A DNA stretch of 64,000 nucleotides from Ferruginibacter yonginensis (GTDB lineage Bacteria > Bacteroidota > Bacteroidia > Chitinophagales > Chitinophagaceae). Every line of letters starts with the position of its first letter. The stretch's first letter is position 1. A program made the position numbers and the translations under genes. The stretch spans positions 744,001 through 808,000 of the forward strand of contig NZ_JBHSCZ010000002.1 in NCBI RefSeq assembly GCF_042651465.1, written 5' to 3'. The notes under the pieces were generated by a model that searched no databases, had not been told where the DNA came from, and saw only the letters and a list, made by a program, of their open reading frames with translations. Positions 1 to 8,339 of this stretch are shown here, piece by piece.

Positions 1-167
1 ATTTCTCGTTGCCATAATTCACTAAAATCATCTAGTCTTTTTTGTGCTTCTTTGTATTCTGGTATTTTTTCTAAAATGTATTTAGAATCAATAATAGCGT
101 ATCGTTGGGCGTTAGCACCTATTGCTGTTATTGAAAAAAGTATTGCAATTAAAAATGTTTTCATCAT
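1..167 (-). CDS. OmpH/Skp-family periplasmic chaperone, N-terminal part
   Basis: Only the first 55 codons lie in the window; the gene runs off the left edge. The reading has a signal peptide (MMKTFLIAILFSITAIGANA, then Q) followed by RYAIIDSKYILEKIPEYKEA, which is the start typical of Bacteroidota OmpH/Skp proteins. These are periplasmic holdase chaperones that keep outer-membrane proteins soluble on their way to BamA. It begins 40 bases after the bamA stop on the same strand, the usual bamA-ompH order, so co-transcription is likely. Either of two adjacent ATG codons (167 or 164) could start it. The family call rests on a short segment, but the context is strong. Confidence 0.8.
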   Translation of the reverse strand, partial: MMKTFLIAILFSITAIGANAQRYAIIDSKYILEKIPEYKEAQKRLDDFSELWQRE

Positions 168-207
168 CGTATAAATTTTAAAAGTGTTTCAGTAGATGTA
201 ACAAAAT

Positions 208-2931
208 TTATTCAGGCTCTTGCCCTAAGTTAAAGGTAAATTTAGCAGCACCTTTTAAACCACTGTTTTGGTTGTACCTATCAAACCCAACACCATAATC
301 AAACCCAAGCAACCCAAATAATGGTAAAAAGAAACGCATACCCACACCAGCTGAACGGCGTAATTTAAAAGGATTATAATCTTTAAAATTATACCAGCCA
401 TTGGCAGCTTCAAAAAACGCCAAACCATAAATGGTACTACTTGCTGATGTACTAAATGGATAACGTAACTCAGCTGTATATTTATTGAAAATAGTAAAGT
501 ATTGTGTTGGTGTTACACCATCAGGGTTAATTTTTGGATTAGAGTTACTGTAAACAGGGTATCCTCTGTGTGCAATAATATCATACCCCAACAATGCTGT
601 TGTATTACTTAAACCAGCATCACCCACCTGAAAACGCTCAAATGGCGAAACTTGTAACCTTGGGTTGTACTTTCCAATAAAACCATATTTAGCAGCAGCT
701 TTTAAGATAAACTGTTTGTTTTTCTCAGGGCCTCTTGCTCTACCAATAGGAACATACCATTCAGATGTAAAACGCCATTTATGGAACTCAGGTAATTTAT
801 ATTGATTATCAGTACTTGAGGTAATGCCCATTAATGAGTAAGGCAATGTAAATTGACCACTCAACAATAAGTTAGAACCACTTGTTGGGAAAATGGGGTT
901 AGGACCAGCCGAATTACGCAACAAAGTAAATTTTAAACTTAAATTGGTAGAAGTACCATCGCTTAAACCTGCAAAAATATTGGGATAATTTCGCAGTTTG
1001 TATTGCTGTACGTTTACAGATGTTACAAGGGTAAAAAAGTCATCGGGCCATTTTAATTGTTTACCCAATGAAATACCAAAACCAACCGTTTTTACATATG
1101 AAGTATCGCCAGCCTTTCTGCTTGATACGCCTGTTATTGGATCAAATGCATTAGAGTATTTGGTATTAAAATAACTAACTGAAAATGAGTTACGCTTTTT
1201 ACCGCCCAACCAAGGCTCAGTAAATGATAAGTTGTATGAACGGTAAGCCCTACCGTTAGACTGTATACGAGCACTTAGTTTTTGTCCGTCGCCAGATGGT
1301 AAAGGATCCCAAGTTTTTTTCTTGGTAATATTTTTAATAGAGAAGTTATTGAATGTTACCCCTAATGTACCGGTTAAGCCAATGCCTCCACCAAAACCAG
1401 CCGATAATTCTAATTGGTCAGCAGATTTTTCTTCAACCTGCCAGTTAATATCCACCGTACCATCTGCATTGTTTGGTACCACTTGCGGATTAATTTTTTC
1501 AGCGTTTAAAAAACCTAATTGCGATAATTCTCTTTGTGTACGGATGATATCTTGACGGCTAAATTTTTCACCTGGTATGGTACGTAGTTCACGAAGAATT
1601 ACATAATCCTTCGTTTTATCGTTACCAGATACGGTTATTTTACCATAGGTAGCTTGTGGCCCTTCCCTCATGCGAATTTCAAAATCAATGGTATCATTGT
1701 ACACGGCTGTTTCAATAGGGTCTACATTAAAGAATAAATACCCATCATCTTGAAACAAGCTACCAACATCGCCACCTTCGGCAGAAAGTTGTTTACCTAA
1801 ACGCTTGTTCAAAGTTTCGCCATTATACACATCACCTTTTTTAATACCCAATACTAAGTTTAATACAGAATCAGAATATTTGGTGTTGCCAGACCATGTG
1901 ATGTTACCGAAATAATATTTGTGGCCTTCATTTACTTTAATATGAACATCAATATTGCCTTTGCTGTTTGGTATAGTTGTATCAGTTACAATAACGGCAT
2001 CTCTAAAACCTTCTGCATTATAATAATCCAATACTTTTTCTTTATCTTCTGCATATTTTTTATCAGAAAATTTAGCACTTGCAAAAAACTTAAATCGGAA
2101 ATAAGGATCTAATATTTCTTTTGTTTTTGTTGGATATAAATAGCCACTTTGTTTCAAATAATCTTTAAAAGTTTTGGTTTTGCTGGTATCACCACTGTAT
2201 GGACTCACTATTTTATCAGGAAACAAGGTGAAACGTGACATTTCCTTAGTGCCTTTCATTTGCTTTTTCAATTTAGCATCAGCAATTTCATAGTTATCAG
2301 CAAAGTTTACCGAGTTAATTTTTACCTTTTTACCTTTATCAATATAAAATTTTAACTCAACTGTATTGGCAAAACCAGGAAAAGGCGTTTCAACCATATT
2401 GATGGTTACATTTCTGTATCCTTTATCGTAGTAAAACTTTCTAATGATATCAACGGCACTTAACTTCATATCTTCAGTTAGTACCCTATCTTTAGAAAGT
2501 CCTGTTTTTGTATTTAAATCATCTTTATCGCCTTTTTTTACACCAATAAACTCAAAATTGGCTAATCGAGGTCGTTCTACTAAAACTATTTCTATATAAA
2601 TATTTGTTTCTTCTAATTTGGTAATGTTAATTTCAGCATTTGATACCAAACTTTGTTTCCATAACTTAGCTAACGCCTTATTAAAAACATCAGTACCAGG
2701 TATTTGTACTTCATCGCCTACACTTAAGCCAGAAATGGAAATGATTAAATTTTTATCGAATGTTTTAGCACCTTTCACATCAATACCTGCAATGGTATAT
2801 TTTTTTGGTGTTCTTGATTCGTAAATACCTTTAAGCGCCGGATCAATAGATACAGGCTCCTGTGCAAATAATTGCGTTGAAGTTAACAGGGCAAGGGCAA
2901 TAAACAATACAGTTTGGTAAATCCTTAGCAT
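208..2931 (-). CDS. bamA: Outer membrane protein assembly factor BamA
   Basis: About 907 residues. A signal peptide (MLRIYQTVLFIALALLTSTQ) is followed by several POTRA repeats over roughly residues 40-480 (for example YTIAGIDVKGAKTFD, KITVSGNDKTKDYVILRELR) and a C-terminal beta-barrel containing GFGGGIGLTGTLGVTFNNFS. BamA is the central pore-forming subunit that folds and inserts beta-barrel proteins into the outer membrane. I start at 2931 because that ATG begins a normal signal peptide; an upstream in-frame ATG (2955) would add a basic octapeptide. It lies between uppS and ompH, the conserved Bacteroidota neighbourhood. A second, smaller BamA-like protein is at 11273. The identity is secure; the exact start is not. 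Confidence 0.93.
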   Translation of the reverse strand: MLRIYQTVLFIALALLTSTQLFAQEPVSIDPALKGIYESRTPKKYTIAGIDVKGAKTFDKNLIISISGLSVGDEVQIPGTDVFNKALAKLWKQSLVSNAEINITKLEETNIYIEIVLVERPRLANFEFIGVKKGDKDDLNTKTGLSKDRVLTEDMKLSAVDIIRKFYYDKGYRNVTINMVETPFPGFANTVELKFYIDKGKKVKINSVNFADNYEIADAKLKKQMKGTKEMSRFTLFPDKIVSPYSGDTSKTKTFKDYLKQSGYLYPTKTKEILDPYFRFKFFASAKFSDKKYAEDKEKVLDYYNAEGFRDAVIVTDTTIPNSKGNIDVHIKVNEGHKYYFGNITWSGNTKYSDSVLNLVLGIKKGDVYNGETLNKRLGKQLSAEGGDVGSLFQDDGYLFFNVDPIETAVYNDTIDFEIRMREGPQATYGKITVSGNDKTKDYVILRELRTIPGEKFSRQDIIRTQRELSQLGFLNAEKINPQVVPNNADGTVDINWQVEEKSADQLELSAGFGGGIGLTGTLGVTFNNFSIKNITKKKTWDPLPSGDGQKLSARIQSNGRAYRSYNLSFTEPWLGGKKRNSFSVSYFNTKYSNAFDPITGVSSRKAGDTSYVKTVGFGISLGKQLKWPDDFFTLVTSVNVQQYKLRNYPNIFAGLSDGTSTNLSLKFTLLRNSAGPNPIFPTSGSNLLLSGQFTLPYSLMGITSSTDNQYKLPEFHKWRFTSEWYVPIGRARGPEKNKQFILKAAAKYGFIGKYNPRLQVSPFERFQVGDAGLSNTTALLGYDIIAHRGYPVYSNSNPKINPDGVTPTQYFTIFNKYTAELRYPFSTSASSTIYGLAFFEAANGWYNFKDYNPFKLRRSAGVGMRFFLPLFGLLGFDYGVGFDRYNQNSGLKGAAKFTFNLGQEPE

Positions 2932-3050
2932 TAATAGTTTTTTTCGTGGCGGCAAATTAAGCCCTATATTTAAAAGTATTTGTTAAACGTTCGCTTAAAA
3001 CCTTTGTAAGCTCACATTTAAGGTTATTTTTTGTTTTATTTAATGACGCT

Positions 3051-3800
3051 TTACACACTACCTTTTATTTGATCTCCTGTTTTTCCAAATCGGCGCTCTC
3101 TACGTTGAAATTCAATAATCGCTTTATGTAAATCTTCTTTTCTGAACGCTGGCCACATGGTTTCCGTAAAATACAACTCTGTATAGGCAATTTGATACAG
3201 CAAAAAGTTGCTTATACGGTAATCGCCACCAGTACGAATTAACAAAGCTGGTTCAGGAAAATCGCTTGTACTTAAGTGTTGGGTAATGGTTTCAGGCGTT
3301 ATTGCATTAATTGCTAGTTCATTATTTTTAACAGATGCTGCAATATTTTTTACTGCATCCACCATTTCGGTACGGCTGCTATAGCTTAAAGCCATAATAA
3401 GTTGAAGGCCATTATTGGCAGCTGTATCTTTTAAAGCCTCATTTAATTGCTCACGGGCATGCGCTGGTAGTCGCTCAGTATGGCCAATTACATGTAAGCG
3501 AATATTATTTTTGTTAAGGGTTGGTACTTCTTTTTTAATAGTATCAACTAAAAGTTCCATTAAACCATTCACTTCATCGGCAGGTCGGTCCCAATTTTCA
3601 GTACTAAAGGTGTATAATGTTAAGTATTGTATACCAATTTCAGCAGCACCTTCTACAATATCTCTCACACTTTCAACACCATGCATATGGCCAAATAACC
3701 TGTTATTACCTTGCTCTTGTGCCCAACGACCATTACCATCCATAATAATGGCGATATGTGCAGGTAAATGCTGTAAATTAATTTGTGCTAATGAATTCAT
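3051..3800 (-). CDS. uppS: Isoprenyl (undecaprenyl diphosphate) transferase UppS
   Basis: 249 residues from the ATG at 3800. This cis-prenyltransferase adds isopentenyl units to farnesyl diphosphate to make the C55 carrier lipid for peptidoglycan and surface glycans. Family motifs are intact: HIAIIMDGNGRWA (residues 15-27, with the catalytic Asp21), TLYTFSTENW, and near the C-terminus RTGGDYRISNFLLYQ followed by YTELYFTETMWP. The open frame extends 25 codons further upstream, but that extension has no family similarity and crosses the proposed promoter, so I reject it. It sits between porG and bamA on the same strand and appears to have its own promoter right after the porG terminator. Confidence 0.93.
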   Translation of the reverse strand: MNSLAQINLQHLPAHIAIIMDGNGRWAQEQGNNRLFGHMHGVESVRDIVEGAAEIGIQYLTLYTFSTENWDRPADEVNGLMELLVDTIKKEVPTLNKNNIRLHVIGHTERLPAHAREQLNEALKDTAANNGLQLIMALSYSSRTEMVDAVKNIAASVKNNELAINAITPETITQHLSTSDFPEPALLIRTGGDYRISNFLLYQIAYTELYFTETMWPAFRKEDLHKAIIEFQRRERRFGKTGDQIKGSV

Positions 3801-3842
3801 ATTAAAAACAATACAAAACCCCTGTAATGCTTGCGGGGGCTG

Positions 3843-3876
3843 CAAAAGTAACAATAATTTATGGTATAAAACCAAA
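3843..3876 (-). promoter_or_regulatory. Candidate uppS promoter (Bacteroidota -33/-7 type)
   Basis: On the minus strand a perfect -7 element TACTTTTG lies at 3843-3850, and a TTTG lies 22 bases upstream at 3873-3876. This fits the Bacteroidota pattern TTTG-N(about 19-23)-TAnnTTTG. The upstream element overlaps the porG terminator palindrome, so uppS-bamA transcription could restart exactly where porG transcription ends. Confidence 0.45.
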
Positions 3877-3907
3877 AAACGGCAGTAAGTACTTACTGCC
3901 GTTTTTT
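3874..3907 (-). terminator. Rho-independent terminator after porG
   Basis: A perfect 34-base palindrome, two 17-base arms centred on AAGT/ACTT with no spacer, ending in A6/T6 runs. It begins 16 bases past the porG stop on the minus strand. Confidence 0.85.
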
Positions 3908-3922
3908 ATTAAAAAAGTTATA

Positions 3923-4777
3923 CTAGTTTGCTGTTGGACAACGATATGAGTTTAGGTTAAATGAAATACCAATTTCAGCAATAATGTATTGATCTTTTTG
4001 TTTGCTAAAACCCCTTTGTCTGCCTTCAATACCTAACACATTATTTTTATCAATTTCGTAGCTACGATCTTGCAACAATTGTGCTTCTGAAAAGGTATTG
4101 TTAGGGCCTGGTTGAAATCTATTAATACCAATATAGGTAGTACTTACATCATCTAAATAATCAGTAAATGTAAAACGGTGTGCTACCTCAAAAGAAATGT
4201 TTACTTTTTCAGTTAAGTTGTATTTGATACCAGCACCGAATGGTATGCATAAAGCAGTAGTTGAATATAACTTTCTACCTTGGTAACCAATGGCTTGCCC
4301 CTCGGTACCTAACGGACGTAAGAAATATTTTTCGCCATTTAAATATGCATATGGATCATAATTAAATGCACCAATACCCAATGTTACGTAAGGTGTAAAC
4401 GAGTGAGATGGATCTTGCGGTATAAACTTGAAAAAATTGAAATCGCCTTGCAAAGCAAATTCATAAATATTTGAGTTAAAGCTTAAATTTCTTAAACGTT
4501 GAAACTCATTTTTGCTGTATTTATCACTGTAACCTACTTGTGCAAAGTGGCCAGATAAACGTAAACTAACATAGTTACCAAACTGTTTACGAAAAAATAA
4601 ACCTACAGCTGGTTTGGGTCTGTTAAATGCTGCTCTTGTATTTAAATCGCCAAAATAATGGGCCCCACCTGCAGTGATACCAAACTCACCTTTTTGAACA
4701 TTTTCAAAAAATTGTTGTGCAAATGCGCTTGTAGAAAGTAGTAATACAAGCGATAAACTAAAAAGTATACGGTTCAC
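3923..4777 (-). CDS. porG: PorG-like outer membrane protein of the type IX secretion system (DUF6089)
   Basis: 284 residues: a signal peptide (MNRILFSLSLVLLLSTSAFA) and then a beta-rich outer-membrane protein with the characteristic start GEFGITAGGAHYFGDLNTR and repeated amphipathic strands. DUF6089/PorG proteins are small outer-membrane barrels; PorG anchors the PorKN ring of the type IX secretion system to the outer membrane. Its place directly upstream of uppS-bamA matches the conserved Bacteroidota order. A strong terminator follows. The PorG role is taken from the family and from context. Confidence 0.75.
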   Translation of the reverse strand: MNRILFSLSLVLLLSTSAFAQQFFENVQKGEFGITAGGAHYFGDLNTRAAFNRPKPAVGLFFRKQFGNYVSLRLSGHFAQVGYSDKYSKNEFQRLRNLSFNSNIYEFALQGDFNFFKFIPQDPSHSFTPYVTLGIGAFNYDPYAYLNGEKYFLRPLGTEGQAIGYQGRKLYSTTALCIPFGAGIKYNLTEKVNISFEVAHRFTFTDYLDDVSTTYIGINRFQPGPNNTFSEAQLLQDRSYEIDKNNVLGIEGRQRGFSKQKDQYIIAEIGISFNLNSYRCPTAN

Positions 4778-4913
4778 TGTGTTAATTTAAATTTATTATT
4801 ATGAATGTACAAAACGCTTATTTGTAAACTTAATTGTGTGCAAAATAAACAATTGTTTTATAAAATGAACCGCAAATTGGGTTAAAAGCCCTTTAATGTG
4901 TTAAATTTTGTAA

Positions 4914-5399
4914 CTAAGGTGCTTTTTCAATTCGTAGACCAACACTCATTACATGTAATAATGGGTTATCTCTCATAATTTGATAAATGCTGTATTTGTA
5001 ACTGCCTTTTTTTAGTTGATTTGCAGGAAGCCTTGCTATCAATGCTCTTACTTCCCAAATATCATTCATACCAATTCCTTTCCAACCGGTATCATCAGCG
5101 CCTAATGGAACATTTACTTTTTGATACTGTAACGAATCAACCCCTGGTGTTTGCAAACCAACATTAAGCCAAATATTATTATAATCATAAGCATCCGTAT
5201 GGCGGATTACAATAAAAAGGTTATAGTTAGATGTTGTATCATTAATAATAAAATCACCTGTTGCAGCAACGTTACTTTTCCATTGCATTGAAGGTATGTT
5301 GCTATTGTTTTCGTACAAAGTTGTTTGAGTGCAACTTGCTAAAAACAACATAACAACTGCAGTTGCTATTTTAATTTTTTTAAAAAACGTAATCATCAT
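4914..5399 (-). CDS. gldH: Gliding motility lipoprotein GldH
   Basis: 161 residues from the ATG at 5399. The N-terminus is a lipoprotein signal with lipobox LASC (Cys23). The body has the GldH pattern: MQWKSNVAATGDF, YNLFIVIRHTDAYDYNNIW, GWKGIGMNDIWEVRAL, and a C-terminal SYKYSIYQIMRD..MSVGLRIE. GldH is an inner-leaflet lipoprotein needed for Flavobacterium gliding and stability of other Gld proteins. It lies 36 bases behind yicC on the same strand and is probably co-transcribed with it. The frame is open further upstream (to 5435) but only the 5399 or 5396 ATG gives a proper lipoprotein signal. Confidence 0.82.
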   Translation of the reverse strand: MMITFFKKIKIATAVVMLFLASCTQTTLYENNSNIPSMQWKSNVAATGDFIINDTTSNYNLFIVIRHTDAYDYNNIWLNVGLQTPGVDSLQYQKVNVPLGADDTGWKGIGMNDIWEVRALIARLPANQLKKGSYKYSIYQIMRDNPLLHVMSVGLRIEKAP

Positions 5400-5435
5400 G
5401 TTAGTGGCGCTGGCAACGTTAGCAAAAATATACAT

Positions 5436-6311
5436 TTACAAAACATTCAATACTTGTTCTTTAGCTTTTTCAAGTTCATCTTTCATGGTTACCACACATT
5501 TTTGAATACCAGCATCATAAGCTTTGCTGCCCGTAGTGTTTATTTCACGTCCTATTTCTTGCAACAAAAACGATAATTTTTTTCCTTTACCATCGTCGTT
5601 GCTATCCATAATTTCTGCAAAATATTCGCAATGTTGGCGTAACCTAATTTGCTCTTCATGTATATCAATTTTCTCCATGTAATAAATCAACTCTTGTTCG
5701 AGGCGATTATTATCCATATTTTCTTTACCAACATTTTCATTGAGGAGGTTGGTAATTTCGTCTCTAATTTTTTGTTTACGAGCAGGTGCTAATACAATAA
5801 TATTTTCTTCTTCTGCTTTAATATTCGCTATACGTTTTTGCAAATCGGCGTAAAGTGATTTACCTTCTTCTAAACGATGGTTGTTGAGCTCTTTAATGGC
5901 ATTTAATAGCACTTCGGTAAATTGTTTAAAATCATTATCATTCAACACATCTGTAGCTGGTGTTACCACTTCTGGCAAACGAAGTAATGAGCTGAGTACA
6001 GCATTGGTATCAATATTTAATTCAGTAGCTACGGTTTGTAATTGAGTGTAATACGACTTTATTAAATCAGTATTTATTACAACTGGTTTGTTAGTACCAT
6101 TTTGTTTAATGTTTACGTAACAATCAATTGTACCTCTTATTAAATGCTCTTGTAAAATGTTGCGAATGTCAAATTCATAAGGCTTTAACAACGGTGGAAG
6201 TTTTAGTTGCAACTCAAATTGTTTTCCATTGAGTGCTTTAATTTCTACTAAAAAAGTTTTGTCGCCAGTTGTTTGCTCCGCTCTACCAAAGCCTGTCATT
6301 GATCTCAACAT
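5436..6311 (-). CDS. yicC: YicC-family endoribonuclease
   Basis: 291 residues, full length for the family. The N-terminus MLRSMTGFGRAEQ is the YicC signature, followed by VEIKALNGKQFELQLKLPP and a C-terminal DUF1732 region with LSFLLQEIGREINTTGSKA. YicC proteins are stress-linked endoribonucleases. In many Bacteroidota yicC is followed by gmk and nadD; here gldH follows instead. It is the first gene of the leftward block facing the 6312-6872 gap. Confidence 0.9.
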   Translation of the reverse strand: MLRSMTGFGRAEQTTGDKTFLVEIKALNGKQFELQLKLPPLLKPYEFDIRNILQEHLIRGTIDCYVNIKQNGTNKPVVINTDLIKSYYTQLQTVATELNIDTNAVLSSLLRLPEVVTPATDVLNDNDFKQFTEVLLNAIKELNNHRLEEGKSLYADLQKRIANIKAEEENIIVLAPARKQKIRDEITNLLNENVGKENMDNNRLEQELIYYMEKIDIHEEQIRLRQHCEYFAEIMDSNDDGKGKKLSFLLQEIGREINTTGSKAYDAGIQKCVVTMKDELEKAKEQVLNVL

Positions 6312-6555
6312 ACATGTTTATTTGTTTGCAATATAACTTTTTTACCATGCAGCGTAACACATCTTTTTAAATTGATGCGTACAAGTTCAATAAAAAAAAT
6401 TGCAAGTGTTTATTTCTTGAGTGTATAAAAAAACAAAAGCCCGGCTTTGTTAAGACAGGCTTTTTATATAGATGGGTTAGTAAGTACAGGGATAGTAAAT
6501 CCCTATACAATATTAAAATTAATTTTTGCTTTATGAAAAAATACTACAAACTATT

Positions 6556-6586
6556 TTATACACATTTTTTTTGAGGCTGTGGATAA
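6556..6586. other. Pair of exact DnaA-box sequences
   Basis: TTATACACA at 6556-6564 on the plus strand and its inverted counterpart TGTGGATAA at 6578-6586 both match the 9-mer consensus TTATNCACA. They lie 13 bases apart in an AT-rich intergenic region. The matches are certain; a function as DnaA sites or as part of an origin is inference. Confidence 0.5.
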
Positions 6587-6845
6587 TGGCGAAAAAATTT
6601 GATACATCAAAACAAATATTATTTACGTGAAGCAAATAATTAATGAAAAAGTAATTGCTTCAAATATTGATGAATAAAGGGTTGTAGGTTTTTATTTTTT
6701 TAGATCTATTTGTATTTGATATGTATTTGTATCAAAATTTTATGATGAACAATCGCAATTTTTTATTTAAAAATATTTTTTTAAAACAACTTACAATCTG
6801 CTACAACATACCATTTTACTAAACTTACTTAATAAAAAAACCAAT

Positions 6846-6853
6846 TAACTTTG
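6846..6853 (+). promoter_or_regulatory. Candidate gldC promoter -7 element
   Basis: TAACTTTG matches the Bacteroidota -7 consensus TAnnTTTG and ends 19 bases before the gldC ATG. No good TTTG partner is seen at the -33 distance. Confidence 0.45.
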
Positions 6854-6872
6854 CTATTCTAAAAATTACAAC

Positions 6873-7223
6873 ATGCATAAATCATCAATCAATATCGACA
6901 TATTATTAGACCCCGATAAAGTACCAGAAACAATACAATGGAATGCAAGCGATAGTAGTGCTGCAATGGCTCAAAAGGCGAAAGCTATGTGTGTTGCCTT
7001 TTGGGATGGTGCTGATAAAACTGCGATGCGTATTGATTTGTGGACGAAAGATATGATGGTAGATGAAATGGGTGAGTTTTTTTACCAAATGTTATTTACC
7101 ATGAGTGATACGTTTGCAAGAGCTACAAAAAATACGGAACAAGCAGGCGAATTAAAACGTTTTGCTGAAGCATTTATAAAGAAATTTAGGGCAGCGCAAA
7201 TAAAAGAGAACAGCGCCTCTTAA
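6873..7223 (+). CDS. gldC: Gliding motility protein GldC
   Basis: 116 residues, no signal peptide. GldC hallmarks are present: KVPETIQWNASDSS near the N-terminus, then MRIDLWTKDMMVDEMGEFFY and the helix MSDTFARATKN. GldC is a small cytoplasmic protein associated with gliding and homologous to proteins found widely in Bacteroidota; its biochemical role is not established. It heads the rightward block gldC-yqeY-cvpA with 42- and 12-base gaps, which suggests one transcript. gldC and gldH face away from each other across the 561-base gap. Confidence 0.85.
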   Translation: MHKSSINIDILLDPDKVPETIQWNASDSSAAMAQKAKAMCVAFWDGADKTAMRIDLWTKDMMVDEMGEFFYQMLFTMSDTFARATKNTEQAGELKRFAEAFIKKFRAAQIKENSAS

Positions 7224-7265
7224 AATAAAACCAATCATATTTTTTAATTAAAAAAATTACATATT

Positions 7266-7715
7266 ATGGCTTTAGAGCAACAAATTATGACAGAGATGAA
7301 AGAAGCGATGAAATCGAAAGATGAAGCAACGCTAAGAGCATTACGTGCCATTAAAGCTGAAATAATAAAAGCTAAAACTGAACCTGGTGCAGGCGGCGAA
7401 ATTGATGAAGCTACAGAGCAAAAGTTTTTGCAAAAAATGGTAAAGCAACGTAAAGATTCTATTGAAATATTTGAACAACAAGGCAGAGCAGATTTAGCCG
7501 ATAAAGAAAAAGAAGAATTAGCGGTTATACAACGTTTTTTACCCGTTCAATTAACCGAAGCTGAATTAACAGTTGCTATTAAAGATATTATTGCAACAGT
7601 TGGTGCAACATCAGCAGCCGATTTGGGTAAAGTTATGGGAGTTGCAAGTAAACAATTTGCTGGTAAGGCCGATGGTAAAGCAGTGAGTGCCTTAGTGAAA
7701 TCATTACTATCGTAA
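7266..7715 (+). CDS. yqeY: GatB/YqeY domain protein
   Basis: 149 residues, the normal length for stand-alone YqeY. Characteristic segments are IMTEMKEAMKSKDEATLRAL, the KQRKDSIEIFEQQGRADLAD helix and FLPVQLTEAEL, ending in the YqeY tail GKVMGVASKQFAGKADGKAV. The domain resembles the tRNA-binding tail of GatB, so a role in tRNA-dependent amidotransfer has been proposed but not settled. It sits between gldC and cvpA in an apparent operon. Confidence 0.88.
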   Translation: MALEQQIMTEMKEAMKSKDEATLRALRAIKAEIIKAKTEPGAGGEIDEATEQKFLQKMVKQRKDSIEIFEQQGRADLADKEKEELAVIQRFLPVQLTEAELTVAIKDIIATVGATSAADLGKVMGVASKQFAGKADGKAVSALVKSLLS

Positions 7716-7727
7716 TTTTTATGCAAC

Positions 7728-8258
7728 ATGATTGATATAATCTTTCTAATGTTAGTGGCATTGGCTATTTATAAAGGCTTACAAAAAGGTTTTATAATTG
7801 CGGTGTTTTCATTAGTTGGTTTTATCATTGGTTTGGCAGCAGCTATAAAATTATCTGCGGTTGTTGCCGTTAAACTGGCAGAACATACTGGTGCTGGCAA
7901 ATGGTTGCCGGCACTTTCTTTTTTAATTGTTTTTTTAGGTGTTGTTTTTTTAATACACGTTACGGCTAAATTAATTGAGAAAACATTTGAAACCGTATTG
8001 CTCGGTTGGCTCAATAAATTAGCTGGTATTTTTTTATACCTATTATTATACAGCATTATTTTTAGCGTACTTCTATTTTATGCCGTACAACTTCATTTTG
8101 TAGATGATGTTACCATAAAGGCATCAATTTTTTACCCTTACTTAGCACCACTTGGTCCAAAAGTAATAGGTAGTATTGGTATAATACTCCCTTGGTTTAA
8201 AGATACTTTTACAGCTCTCGAACATTTTTTTGAAGGCGTATCAACCAAATTTCCATAG
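7728..8258 (+). CDS. cvpA: CvpA-family membrane protein
   Basis: 176 residues with four hydrophobic segments (about residues 1-18, 24-45, 62-84 and 95-120) followed by a shorter soluble tail. The start MIDIIFLMLVALAIYKGLQK and KGFIIAVFSLVGFIIGLAAA fit the CvpA family (colicin V production protein), inner-membrane proteins now linked to envelope homeostasis. It starts 12 bases after yqeY, so it is probably translated from the same message. The family call is good; a specific function cannot be given. Confidence 0.8.
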   Translation: MIDIIFLMLVALAIYKGLQKGFIIAVFSLVGFIIGLAAAIKLSAVVAVKLAEHTGAGKWLPALSFLIVFLGVVFLIHVTAKLIEKTFETVLLGWLNKLAGIFLYLLLYSIIFSVLLFYAVQLHFVDDVTIKASIFYPYLAPLGPKVIGSIGIILPWFKDTFTALEHFFEGVSTKFP

Positions 8259-8299
8259 TAACCATCTAAAAATTGTGTGTATACTATCAAGTAAAAAAC

Positions 8300-8333
8300 T
8301 ATATTTGTATAGTCTATAAAAAAAGTAGACTAT
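8300..8333 (+). promoter_or_regulatory. Promoter -7 element plus leader inverted repeat upstream of the hydroxylase gene
   Basis: TATATTTG (8300-8307) matches TAnnTTTG. It is followed at once by a perfect inverted repeat, ATAGTCTA (8309-8316) and TAGACTAT (8326-8333), with a 9-base A-rich spacer. The repeat ends six bases before the ATG at 8340 and would form a hairpin at the very 5' end of the message, or serve as an operator. Confidence 0.5.
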
Positions 8334-8339
8334 ATAAAT

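Larger units (their letters stand above)
6312..6872. other. 561-base AT-rich divergent intergenic region
   Basis: No gene is visible on either strand; the longest ATG-led frames are only a dozen codons. It separates the leftward yicC block from the rightward gldC block. It holds two exact DnaA-box matches (6556-6586), a near-match at 6420-6428, a hairpin with arms 6435-6441/6458-6464, a second hairpin (AGGGAT-5 nt-ATCCCT, 6488-6504), and the gldC promoter at its right edge. Confidence 0.7.

Noticed and set aside
3801..3875. 25-codon N-terminal extension of UppS
   Set aside because: It has no similarity to the family and covers the proposed promoter; MNSLAQINLQ is the normal start.
3415..3888. 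157-aa plus-strand frame opposite uppS
   Set aside because: Shadow of uppS; no motif and it runs across the terminator palindrome.
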